Shown here piece after piece: positions 24,549 through 32,001 of a DNA stretch of 64,000 nucleotides. The notes under the pieces are model-generated. The model did no database searches. It was not told the origin of the DNA and worked only from the letters and a program-made list of their open reading frames with translations. This DNA is from Diaphorobacter limosus (lineage in GTDB: Bacteria; Pseudomonadota; Gammaproteobacteria; Burkholderiales; Burkholderiaceae_C): positions 2,202,501 through 2,266,500 of the forward strand of contig NZ_CP136921.1 of the NCBI RefSeq assembly GCF_033100095.1, given 5' to 3'. A program made the position numbers and the translations under genes. Positions within the stretch are counted from its first letter, which is position 1. Each line of letters opens with the position of its first letter.

Positions 24549-25736
24549 ATGCCACGCCGCGCCCTGCTGCTGCTGACTGCCCTGGTGCTGATCCTGCACT
24601 GGCTGGTGCTGGTCGGCCTGCCGCTGGGCGGCGGGGCCGGCGCGGCGCCGCAGCCGACGGCGTTTCACACGCGCATGCTGTCAGCGCCGCCCGCCGCGCC
24701 ACCCGCGCCCCAGGCCGCCCCCGCGCCTGCCCCCCGGGCACGCGAGCCGGGCAAGCCCGTGAAACCCAGGCCCCGGCCAGCGCCGGCGGCCCCACCCGCC
24801 GCCACCGAGGACAGCCAGGCCGACAGCCCGGTGCAGTCCGCCCCGCCTGCGCCGATCATCTCCCCCATGGAGGCCGAGGCCGCCCCTGCGTCCACCGAGG
24901 CGGCAATGCCAGGCAGCGATAGCCCGGCCGCGCCGCAGGTGCCGCCAACCACCGCCGAAGCAGCCGAACCCGACAAGGCCGCCGCAGCCGAACCCGAAAA
25001 GGCTGCCGCGCCAGAGTCGGCCGAGACCGCCGGTGTCGAGATCCGCCCCCCGGGCCAGCCGGGCGCGCGCGCCAGCAGCGAGCCGCCGCCGGTGCTGCTG
25101 CCGCCCTCCACGCGCCTGTCGTTCGACGTGGTGGGCGAGGTGAAAAAATTCCACTACAACGCCAGCGCCGAGCTGCTGTGGCGCCAGCAGGGCCAGCGCT
25201 ACGAGGCGCGCCAGCAGATCAAGGCCTTCCTGCTCGGCGCGCGCACGCAGACCAGCGTGGGCAGCATCACGCCCCAGGGCCTGCAGCCCGAGCGCTTTGG
25301 CGACAAGTCACGCAGCGAGCGGGCGGCGCATTTCGACTTCGAGCGCCACGAGGTCATCTTCAGCGCCAACACCCCGCGCGCCACCATCGGCGCGGGGGCG
25401 CAGGACAGGCTCAGCGTGTTCCTGCAGCTGGGTGCCATGCTGGCCGCCGCGCCAGAGCGCTACCCGCCAGGCACGCAGATCACGCTGACCACCGTGGGCG
25501 CGCGCCACGCCGACCGCTGGACTTTCAGCGTCCAGGGGCCGGAGACGCTGGACCTGCCCGCCGGCAGCACGCCGGCCCTGAAGCTCGAACGCCTGCCGCA
25601 GGCGGATCAGCAGCGCGACCAGAAGGCCGAGCTGTGGCTGGGCACGGCGCTGCACTATCTGCCGGTGCGCATACGCCTGACGCAGGGCAATGGCGACTTT
25701 GCCGACCTGCTGCTCAGCGGCCACGAAGCGCCATGA
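24549..25736 (+). CDS. DUF3108 domain protein with proline/alanine-rich linker
   Basis: Predicted envelope protein of 395 residues. It starts MPRRALLLLTALVLILHWLV (a membrane anchor or signal segment), followed by about 150 residues of proline, alanine and glutamate-rich low-complexity linker (APAPRAREPGKPVKPRPRPA and similar). From about residue 185 comes a DUF3108 domain beginning RLSFDVVGEVKKFHYNASAE. The layout, an N-terminal anchor with a long flexible spacer, suggests a periplasmic domain tethered to the inner membrane. Function is unknown. The ATG at 24549 is chosen as the start of the hydrophobic segment. Confidence 0.75.
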   Translation: MPRRALLLLTALVLILHWLVLVGLPLGGGAGAAPQPTAFHTRMLSAPPAAPPAPQAAPAPAPRAREPGKPVKPRPRPAPAAPPAATEDSQADSPVQSAPPAPIISPMEAEAAPASTEAAMPGSDSPAAPQVPPTTAEAAEPDKAAAAEPEKAAAPESAETAGVEIRPPGQPGARASSEPPPVLLPPSTRLSFDVVGEVKKFHYNASAELLWRQQGQRYEARQQIKAFLLGARTQTSVGSITPQGLQPERFGDKSRSERAAHFDFERHEVIFSANTPRATIGAGAQDRLSVFLQLGAMLAAAPERYPPGTQITLTTVGARHADRWTFSVQGPETLDLPAGSTPALKLERLPQADQQRDQKAELWLGTALHYLPVRIRLTQGNGDFADLLLSGHEAP

Positions 25737-25883
25737 CCACAGCCGGCCTGGGGCCATGGCGCGAATCCGGGCGCGGTACGGCACGAGGGGGGTTTCCATG
25801 GAATACTGGCCGCATATCCGGTGGCCCTTGAACTCTTGCCAGGCGTTGCCATCTGATAGCCATACTTATAGGGGGATCGCGCC

Positions 25884-26174
25884 ATGAAAATGCTCTACGA
25901 CTCTGACTCTTTTGTGGTGGTTCACATGCTGCCAGACGCCGACCTGAGCGACAGCGCCGCGAAAACCGCCCCATTGCCGCCCCAGCTGCTGCGCCACGGC
26001 TTCGAGATCGTGGACAAGCGCTCGGGCAAGGAGGTGTACCTGGACGGCTCCTGGGCCGAGCTGTTCCAGCAGCAGATCCTGGCCTGGCAGCGTGATACGC
26101 CGACCCAGGAGGAGGTGGAAGACACGCTGGACAGCTACGTCGGACTGGCGCAGAATCCCGTCGTAGTACATTGA
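25884..26174 (+). CDS. DUF3567 family protein
   Basis: Small protein of 96 residues, MKMLYDSDSFVVVHMLPDAD at the start, then LLRHGFEIVDKRSGKEVYLD and LFQQQILAWQRDTPTQEEVE, matching the DUF3567 family widespread in Burkholderiales. Function is unknown. No membrane segment or signal peptide. A short hairpin follows the stop codon. The 147 bp between the DUF3108 gene and this start contain no other gene. Confidence 0.8.
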   Translation: MKMLYDSDSFVVVHMLPDADLSDSAAKTAPLPPQLLRHGFEIVDKRSGKEVYLDGSWAELFQQQILAWQRDTPTQEEVEDTLDSYVGLAQNPVVVH

Positions 26175-26179
26175 GTTTC

Positions 26180-26198
26180 GGGGGTCTTTACCCCCTTT
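26180..26198 (+). terminator. Probable terminator after the DUF3567 gene
   Basis: Hairpin GGGGGT-CTTT-ACCCCC, starting 6 bp after the stop codon, followed by only three T, so termination strength is uncertain. Downstream (26200-26300) are more GC-rich dyads such as GCCGTGG-CCGA-CCGCCACGGC. Confidence 0.5.
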
Positions 26199-26315
26199 GC
26201 GGCCCACCCCCGGTAGGCCGCAGCCCCGCGAGGGGCACAGCGCGCCGTGGCCGACCGCCACGGCGCCTTCGTTTTGGGCGCCAACCAATTTGCCGGGCTC
26301 GCCAGGCTGTTTAGT

Positions 26316-26375
26316 CAAATATGCCCGTAGCGCCCATGCATAAAGCGCCAACAGCTATTGTTTAAATAGCAAAAC
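26316..26375 (+). repeat. Dispersed AT-richer repeat, copy between DUF3567 and hemerythrin genes
   Basis: Contains CAAATATGCCCGTAGCGCCC on the left, the core AAAGCGCCAACAGCTATTG and tail TTTAAATAGC. It ends 4 bp before the hemerythrin stop codon. Confidence 0.75.
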
Positions 26376-26379
26376 AACT

Positions 26380-26934
26380 TTAGCGCACCCCACGGCGCCG
26401 CGCCATCTCCTGGCCCATGGCGCTCTGGGCACCCGGATCGAGCAGCGCGCGCGCCGCAGGGTAGATGCTGTCGTCCTCATGGCGCAGATGGTCGGCGTAG
26501 CACTCGGCAAATCCGTCCAGCGCCGCCTCATGCTCGGCGCTGAACGCCGGCAACTGCCCATCGGCCATGGCCTGCAGCGGGCCGCGCGCGGTGGCCCAGC
26601 GCTCGGCCATGCGCACATGGTCGCGCTGCAGCTGGCGCACCAGGGTCACCAGGGGCGCGTCATGCTCCTGGGCCAGCAGCGGCGGAAAGACATGCAGCTC
26701 CTCGTCCTCATGGTGCAGCGGCGCGGCGATGTCGAAGTAGCGCAGCACGTCGCGCGCCGCCTGGCGCGCCGAGTCGTCGCAGCCGTGGCCGTGGCCGCGC
26801 AGGTAGTCGCGCAGGCGCCGCAGCAGATCCAGCGAGCGGCGCACGCGGTCATGGCAGGCGTCCAGCATCTCAAAGGGCTGGTCGAAGCCTGCGCCCGGGC
26901 TGCGCATGCCGGGCAGGGATACTCTGGTCGTCAT
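26380..26934 (-). CDS. Hemerythrin-domain (HHE) protein
   Basis: Predicted non-haem di-iron protein of 184 residues. It has PFEMLDACHDRVRRSLDLLR as first histidine helix, IAAPLHHEDEELHVFPPLLA as HHE motif, RDHVRMAERW, and ECYADHLRHEDDSIYPAARA as second HHE motif, so the histidine and glutamate ligands are present. Such proteins bind oxygen, sense redox state or protect iron centres from nitric oxide. The ATG at 26934 has an AGGAT motif at good spacing; a TTG two codons upstream is less likely. It follows the small conserved gene by 6 bp in one unit with the nitroreductase. Confidence 0.85.
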   Translation of the reverse strand: MTTRVSLPGMRSPGAGFDQPFEMLDACHDRVRRSLDLLRRLRDYLRGHGHGCDDSARQAARDVLRYFDIAAPLHHEDEELHVFPPLLAQEHDAPLVTLVRQLQRDHVRMAERWATARGPLQAMADGQLPAFSAEHEAALDGFAECYADHLRHEDDSIYPAARALLDPGAQSAMGQEMARRRGVR

Positions 26935-26940
26935 GGGCAA

Positions 26941-27360
26941 CTATCCTAGCCGCACGGGTTGGCCCTCCCGGTTGAATGGCAGGTAGGCGTCAAAGGCGCC
27001 GGTCTTCACACCCTCCACCATGCGGCCGAGCACGCGCTCGGCATCGTCCTCGGACGGCGCCCGGGTGGGGGTGCCCGACAGCGCCGCGGTGAATACCAGG
27101 CGCCAGGGCTGGCCCGGCGGCTCGAACTGCCGCGACTCGCGCAGCAGCGCGGCAAACGATTCCAGCTCCTCGGGCAGCCTGTCCAGGCACATCATGGGCA
27201 CCAGGACACCGCCATCGCCCTGCGCAAAGCGCTCGCGTTGGCCGGGCGTGGCGCCCTCGGGCAGCTCGGTGCCGGCAAACACCAGCAGCAGGCGCTGGCG
27301 CTCGCGCTGCGCGCGCGCGGCGTGCAGCAGGTCGTCAAAGTGGTTGATTTCGGTCTTCAT
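26941..27360 (-). CDS. Small conserved protein (database name often ribonucleotide reductase alpha-like; function unknown)
   Basis: Protein of 139 residues: MKTEINHFDDLLHAARAQRE at the start, LLLVFAGTELPEGATPGQRE, then VLVPMMCLDRLPEELESFAA and VFTAALSGTPTRAPSEDDAE. I recognise it as a Burkholderiales family that databases label ribonucleotide reductase subunit alpha, but I see none of the reductase active-site residues, so the label should not be trusted. The ATG at 27360 is 8 bp after GGGAGG, whereas an ATG two codons earlier is too close. It overlaps the nitroreductase 3' end by 26 bp, indicating coupled translation. Confidence 0.6.
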   Translation of the reverse strand: MKTEINHFDDLLHAARAQRERQRLLLVFAGTELPEGATPGQRERFAQGDGGVLVPMMCLDRLPEELESFAALLRESRQFEPPGQPWRLVFTAALSGTPTRAPSEDDAERVLGRMVEGVKTGAFDAYLPFNREGQPVRLG

Positions 27361-28048
27361 GGCCATGCCCTCCCTTGTCCATCCACGGCTGCAGGCCCAC
27401 GCCCGGCACCAGCGTGGACACGTACTGCGCCGGCACCGGGCGCACGCGCGCGGGCTTGCGCGCGAGCACCGTGCCGACGCTGACAAAACACAGGGCACGC
27501 TCGCCAGTCCCGAGCGCAAACAGCGCGCGCAGCCCCTGTGACTGCAGCGCCTTGCCACTGGTCAGCGCCGAGCCAAAGCCCAGGGCCGTGGCCATGAGCA
27601 GCAGGTTCTGCACCGCGCAGCCGGCCGATACCAGGCGCTCGGCCGGCACGATGTCGGGGTCGCCCCCCAGCTCATCGACCGCCAGCAACAGCAGCAGCGG
27701 GGCGCGAAAGGCCTTTTCGCGCGCCTGCTCCTGCTGCTCGGGCGTGGCCGCGCTGTCGCGCTCGCACAAAGCCTGGGCAAACACCTCGGCCAGCGCCGCG
27801 CGCGCCTCTTGCGGCACGAGCACGAAGCGCCAGGGCAGCAGTCGGCCATGATCCGGCGCATGGCCGGCCGCCGCCAGCATGGCCTGCAGTTGCGCGGCAT
27901 CGGGCCCGGGTGCGCCCAGGCGCTTGGGCAATATGGTCTGGCGCGACTGCAGCAGGGCCGCGGCCAGATCGGCGGCCGAAGCGCCGCCCATCGCCGGCCA
28001 TGGCGTGGCGGCATCCTGTTCATCACTGCACAAGCGTTTGTCCATCAT
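27335..28048 (-). CDS. Nitroreductase family protein
   Basis: Predicted FMN-dependent NAD(P)H oxidoreductase of 237 residues. It shows SRQTILPKRLGAPGPDAAQL near the start (the FMN-binding RRS/T-type arginines region), HGRLLPWRFVLVPQEARAAL, and in the second half SAGCAVQNLLLMATALGFGS followed by ALCFVSVGT, the standard nitroreductase pattern. The start is uncertain between ATGs at 28057, 28048 and 28045; I use 28048. Its end overlaps the downstream small-protein gene. Substrate is unknown; candidates are quinones or nitro compounds. Confidence 0.8.
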   Translation of the reverse strand: MMDKRLCSDEQDAATPWPAMGGASAADLAAALLQSRQTILPKRLGAPGPDAAQLQAMLAAAGHAPDHGRLLPWRFVLVPQEARAALAEVFAQALCERDSAATPEQQEQAREKAFRAPLLLLLAVDELGGDPDIVPAERLVSAGCAVQNLLLMATALGFGSALTSGKALQSQGLRALFALGTGERALCFVSVGTVLARKPARVRPVPAQYVSTLVPGVGLQPWMDKGGHGHEDRNQPL

Positions 28049-28094
28049 GTTCCACATCGGGCGGGCCACAGCCCGGTACCCCATTTTGGCTGCG

Positions 28095-28928
28095 CTATTG
28101 CACCAAGGGGCTGTCGGCGGCATCGAGCTGCACGCCTTCGACCTCGGCGCTGCCCGCCAGCAGCTGCAGGTATTGGCGCAGCGCATTCACCCAGGCCTGC
28201 TGGCGCAGCACCAGCGCGATCGAGGCCTGCACCTGGTCAAACGCCTGGGGCTGGGCCGGCTTGCGCGCGCAGACCTGCACCACATGCAGGCCAAAGCGAC
28301 TGTGCACCAGGCGCGCGAGCACGCCGACCTCCTGCGAGCCAAAGACCTCGCGCGCAAACTCGGGCGCGCAGTCCTCGGGCGTGAGCCAGCCCAGGTCGCC
28401 GCCCTGGGCGCCGCTGGGGCAGTTGGACCATTCGCCCGCCGCCTCGGCAAAGCGCGGGCCGCCGTCGTCGGCGCAGCGCAGCTCCAGCAGCAGGCGCTCG
28501 GCGCGCTGGCGCAGCAGGCTCACGTCGACGCCGGGCGTGACGGCGAACAGCACATGGCGCAGGTGGGCGCGCTCGCCCTGGCTGCCAAAACCCGGATGGG
28601 CGGCGTGGTAGCGCCGGCAGGCGGCCTCGGAGGGCTCGGGCACCTGCAGGGCCTGCTCCAGCAGCCGCTCTATCGCCTGGGCCGCGGCGGCGCTGGTGGC
28701 GCCGTCCAGGCCGGGCGCGTCGTCCTCGGCCAGCAGGCCCTGGCGCTGCGCCTGCTGGCGCAGCAACTCGGTGCAGGCGCGCTGGCGCAGCATATCGCCG
28801 GGCGGCTGCGCGCCCGCGGCGTGCAGGGCGACGCCGTTGATGCGCGCCACTTCTGCCTGGTCGCTGGCACTGTCACTGGCACTGGCACTGCCGCAGCCAC
28901 AGGCATGGGTTCCACAGGTACTGGTCAT
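28095..28928 (-). CDS. Parvulin-type peptidyl-prolyl isomerase at the end of the nar operon
   Basis: Protein of 277 residues with an N-terminal helical region and a rotamase domain: RAHLRHVLFAVTPGVDVSLL, then CPSGAQGGDLGWLTPEDCAP and SRFGLHVVQVCARKPAQPQA, the PpiC/NifM-like pattern. The N-terminus is odd, starting MTSTCGTHACGCGSASASDS, with three cysteines and a histidine that could bind a metal (inference). No signal peptide, so it is probably cytoplasmic. The ATG at 28928 follows AGGAGAG. It lies 97 bp downstream of narI, separated by a dispersed repeat, and is a frequent last gene of narGHJI operons in this family of bacteria, suggesting help in folding the nitrate reductase. Confidence 0.8.
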   Translation of the reverse strand: MTSTCGTHACGCGSASASDSASDQAEVARINGVALHAAGAQPPGDMLRQRACTELLRQQAQRQGLLAEDDAPGLDGATSAAAAQAIERLLEQALQVPEPSEAACRRYHAAHPGFGSQGERAHLRHVLFAVTPGVDVSLLRQRAERLLLELRCADDGGPRFAEAAGEWSNCPSGAQGGDLGWLTPEDCAPEFAREVFGSQEVGVLARLVHSRFGLHVVQVCARKPAQPQAFDQVQASIALVLRQQAWVNALRQYLQLLAGSAEVEGVQLDAADSPLVQ

Positions 28929-28977
28929 GGGTCTCTCCTGGCAGGCCCCTTGCGCCATGCCGGCGGCATTTGGAGCC

Positions 28978-29030
28978 AAATTGGCCTGCAGCGCTTATCT
29001 ACAAAGCGCAAACAGCTATTATTTTTACAG
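28978..29030 (+). repeat. Dispersed AT-richer repeat overlapping the 3' end of narI
   Basis: AAATTGGCCTGCAGCGCTTA, then AAAGCGCAAACAGCTATTA and a T-rich tail TTTTTACAG. The narI stop codon (minus strand, 29025-29027) lies within the tail of this copy. Confidence 0.8.
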
Positions 29031-29753
29031 TGAACGTCGTGGCTCGTTCTGGCCCGGCGGCACGTTCAGGCGCCGCGCGCGCACCAGCTGATAGGGGCGC
29101 AGCACATAGGCCAGCGTGCCAAAGCCACTCCAGACATGCACCAGGCGCGTGAACGGGAAGATCAGGAACACCGTCATGCCCAGGAACAGGTGGGCCTTGA
29201 AGACCCAGCCCGCGCCGGCCAGCATCTCCACCGCGCCGGAACGGAAGGTGACGATGCGCTGACCCCATTCGGCCAGGCGCATCATCATCGAGCCGTCCAG
29301 GTGCTGGGCCGACAGCGGGATGGTGGCCAGGCCCAGCGCCAGCTGAACCCAGAAGATCCACAGCAGCGCGATGTCGCTGGTCTTGGAGGTCGCCCGGATG
29401 CGAGCGTCCGTTAGGCGCCGGTGCAGCAGCAGGGTCACGCCGACGAAGGCCATCAGGCCGGCAATGCCACCGCTGACCATGGCCAGCAGTTGCTTGTCGT
29501 GCGCGGTGATGACGTAGTCGTAGAGGACATGCGGCGTGAGCATGCCGACGAAGTGGCCGAAGAACAGGAACAGCACGCCGACGTGGAACAGGTTGCTGGC
29601 CCAGCGCAGGCTGCCGGTGCGCAGCAGCTGCGAGGAGTCGCTCTTCCACGTGTACTGGTCGCGGTCAAAGCGCAGCCAGCTGCCGATGAAGAACACGGCC
29701 AGGCAAATGTAGGGATACAGGCCGAAGAGGAAATGGTCGATCCAGGCGGTCAT
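29025..29753 (-). CDS. narI: Respiratory nitrate reductase, gamma subunit (cytochrome b)
   Basis: Membrane quinol-oxidising subunit of 242 residues with five hydrophobic segments. Heme-ligand histidines are visible at H57 and H67 (NLFHVGVLFLFFGHFVGM) and in the last segment region (KAHLFLGMTVFLIFPFTRLV followed by H). It passes electrons from quinol via two b hemes to NarH. The start overlaps the narJ stop by 4 bp, typical for this operon. The final residues and stop codon extend into a dispersed repeat, so the very C-terminus may have been altered by it. Confidence 0.95.
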   Translation of the reverse strand: MTAWIDHFLFGLYPYICLAVFFIGSWLRFDRDQYTWKSDSSQLLRTGSLRWASNLFHVGVLFLFFGHFVGMLTPHVLYDYVITAHDKQLLAMVSGGIAGLMAFVGVTLLLHRRLTDARIRATSKTSDIALLWIFWVQLALGLATIPLSAQHLDGSMMMRLAEWGQRIVTFRSGAVEMLAGAGWVFKAHLFLGMTVFLIFPFTRLVHVWSGFGTLAYVLRPYQLVRARRLNVPPGQNEPRRSL

Positions 29754-30448
29754 GGCGAGACTCCTTGGGAAGATTGCGGGCGCGCCTTGCGCACGATGTG
29801 AATCGGTTGGGGCTGGTCGGGGCGGTTCTGGCCGCGCGTGGCGCAGCCGTCGAAGGCCTCGGGCTCGGCCCAGGCCTCGTCCATGTCGGGCTCGGGGGCG
29901 ATGGCGACCGCCTGCGCGGTCTCGCCGGCAGCCTCGAGCACGGCGGCGAGCACGCTGGCGTAGGGGCTGGCCTTGGCCTGCAGCGCGCTGAACAGCGCAT
30001 TCAGGATATGCGCCATCTCGGCGAGAAACTCGCGCGCCACCGCGGTCGGCTGGGTCGAGGCGAACTCCAGCACCACGCCCAGGTGGTCGGGCAGCTCCTG
30101 CGCGTCCAGGTACAGGCCGGCGCGCTCGTAGGTCTGCGTCAGGTCGATCAGCGCCGGGCCGCGTTCGCGCGAGTCGCCATGGATATGCTCGAACAGGTGC
30201 AGCGAGGTGCGGTGGCCGCGGTCGAAGGTATCGACATAGCGCCCCTCGGCCTCGTAGGCGTCCATGGCGCAGATCTGCTGGGCCAGGGCCTGCAGCTCGG
30301 CGATGCGGGCCGCGGGCAGGGCCTGCTCGGTCTGCAGCGCGTCGATCAATGCGGGCATCTGCGCGCGCAGCCCGGCGCCGGGGTAGGCCAGCAGCCGCGC
30401 CAGCGCGCGCAGCGTCAGGCGCATGGTCTCGGGTGTCTTCTTGAACAT
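29750..30448 (-). CDS. narJ: Nitrate reductase molybdenum-cofactor assembly chaperone
   Basis: Cytoplasmic chaperone of 232 residues that in the family binds apo-NarG and is absent from the final enzyme. Conserved landmarks are LTLRALARLLAYPGAGLRAQ near the start, YVDTFDRGHRTSLHLFEHIH around residue 76, and YERAGLYLDAQELPDHLGVV around 110. The C-terminal third is acidic and variable (APEPDMDEAWAEPEAFDG). It sits between narH (11 bp gap) and narI (4 bp overlap). Confidence 0.93.
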   Translation of the reverse strand: MFKKTPETMRLTLRALARLLAYPGAGLRAQMPALIDALQTEQALPAARIAELQALAQQICAMDAYEAEGRYVDTFDRGHRTSLHLFEHIHGDSRERGPALIDLTQTYERAGLYLDAQELPDHLGVVLEFASTQPTAVAREFLAEMAHILNALFSALQAKASPYASVLAAVLEAAGETAQAVAIAPEPDMDEAWAEPEAFDGCATRGQNRPDQPQPIHIVRKARPQSSQGVSP

Positions 30449-30459
30449 GGTGGCGCTCC

Positions 30460-31983
30460 TCAGACCACGGCCTTGATGGGAATGGTGCGCGGCTTCTTGC
30501 CGCCGAAGATGCTCACCTCGGTGGCGCCGTCGGAGCAGCCGTTGCCGAAGGAGAAGCCGCAGCCGCCGCGCACGTCAAAGGCGTCCTCGGCGTACTCGCG
30601 GTGGGTGGACGGGATCACGAAGCGATCCTCGTAGTTGGCAATCGCCATCACCTGGTACATGTCCTCCACGTCGTGCACCGTCAGGCCCGTCTGCTGCAGC
30701 ACGGCCATGTTCTGCACCTTGTCCACATGCACGCCGCGCTGGTAGGCGCGCATGGCCAGCATGCGCTCGAGCGCGCGCACCACCGGGCCGGTGTCGCCGG
30801 CGGTCAGCAGGTTGGCCAGGTACTGCACGGGGATGCGCAGCGCCGAGACGTCGGGGATCTCGCCATTCACGCCCACATGGCCGGCGTTGGCCGCCGAGGT
30901 GATGGGCGAGAGCGGCGGCACATACCAGACCATGGGCAGGGTGCGGTACTCGGGGTGCAGCGGCAGGGCCACCTTCCAGTCCACGGCCATCTTGTAGACT
31001 GGGCTGCTCTTCGCCGCCTCCAGCCAGTTGTCGGGAATGCCGTCGAGCCGCGCCTGGCGTATCACCTCGGGGTCATGCGGGTCCAGGAAGATGTCGAGCT
31101 GCGCCTGGTACAAGTCCTTGTCGCGCTCCACGCTGGCCGCTTCCTGGATGCGGTCGGCGTCGTAGAGCAGCACGCCAAGATAGCGGATGCGGCCGACGCA
31201 GGTCTCGGAGCAGACCGTGGGCTGGCCGGCCTCGATGCGCGGATAGCAGAAGATGCATTTCTCGGCCTTGCCGGTCTGCCAGTTGTAGTAGATCTTCTTG
31301 TACGGGCAACCCGAGACGCACATGCGCCAGCCGCGGCATTTGTCCTGGTCGATGAGCACGATGCCGTCTTCCTCGCGCTTGTAGATCGAGCCGCTGGGGC
31401 AGCTGGCCACGCAGGCCGGGTTCAGGCAATGCTCGCACAGGCGCGGCAGGTACATCATGAAGGTGTTCTCGAACTGGGCGTACATGTCCTTTTGCACCTG
31501 TTCGAAGTTCACGTCGGCGCTGCGCCTGGAGAACTCGCCGCCCAGGATTTCTTCCCAGTTCGGGCCCCAGACGATCTTCTCCAGCCGCTCGCCGGTAATC
31601 AGGCTGCGCGGGCGCGCCACCGGGGTGTTCTTCATCTCGGGCGCCGACTGCAGGTGGTCGTAGTCGAAGGTGAAGGGTTCGTAGTAGTCGTCGATCTGCG
31701 GCAGGTTCGGGTTGGCGAAGATGCGCATCAAGAGCTTCCACTTGCCGCCCTGGCGCGGCGTGATGCTGCCGTCGGCATGGCGCGTCCAGCCGCCGTTCCA
31801 CTTGTCCTGGTTCTCCCATTCCTTGGGGTAGCCGATGCCGGGCTTGGTCTCGACGTTGTTGAACCAGGCGTACTCCATGCCGGGCCGGCTGGTCCAGACG
31901 TTCTTGCAGGTGACGGAACAGGTGTGGCAGCCAATGCACTTGTCCAGGTTCAGCACCATGCCGATTTGGGCGCGTATTTTCAT
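30460..31983 (-). CDS. narH: Respiratory nitrate reductase, beta subunit (iron-sulfur)
   Basis: Electron-transfer subunit of 507 residues. Four cysteine clusters are visible: CIGCHTCSVTCKNVW near residue 19, CEHCLNPACVASCPSGSIYK near 184, CRGWRMCVSGCPYKKIYYNW near 217 and CIFCYPRIEAGQPTVCSETC near 244. The tryptophan in CRGWRMC marks the position of the [3Fe-4S] cluster, as in E. coli NarH, giving three [4Fe-4S] and one [3Fe-4S]. The ATG follows AAGGAGA and the gap to narG is 18 bp. Confidence 0.97.
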   Translation of the reverse strand: MKIRAQIGMVLNLDKCIGCHTCSVTCKNVWTSRPGMEYAWFNNVETKPGIGYPKEWENQDKWNGGWTRHADGSITPRQGGKWKLLMRIFANPNLPQIDDYYEPFTFDYDHLQSAPEMKNTPVARPRSLITGERLEKIVWGPNWEEILGGEFSRRSADVNFEQVQKDMYAQFENTFMMYLPRLCEHCLNPACVASCPSGSIYKREEDGIVLIDQDKCRGWRMCVSGCPYKKIYYNWQTGKAEKCIFCYPRIEAGQPTVCSETCVGRIRYLGVLLYDADRIQEAASVERDKDLYQAQLDIFLDPHDPEVIRQARLDGIPDNWLEAAKSSPVYKMAVDWKVALPLHPEYRTLPMVWYVPPLSPITSAANAGHVGVNGEIPDVSALRIPVQYLANLLTAGDTGPVVRALERMLAMRAYQRGVHVDKVQNMAVLQQTGLTVHDVEDMYQVMAIANYEDRFVIPSTHREYAEDAFDVRGGCGFSFGNGCSDGATEVSIFGGKKPRTIPIKAVV

Positions 31984-32001
31984 TGTCGTTCTCCTTGTCG
32001 T

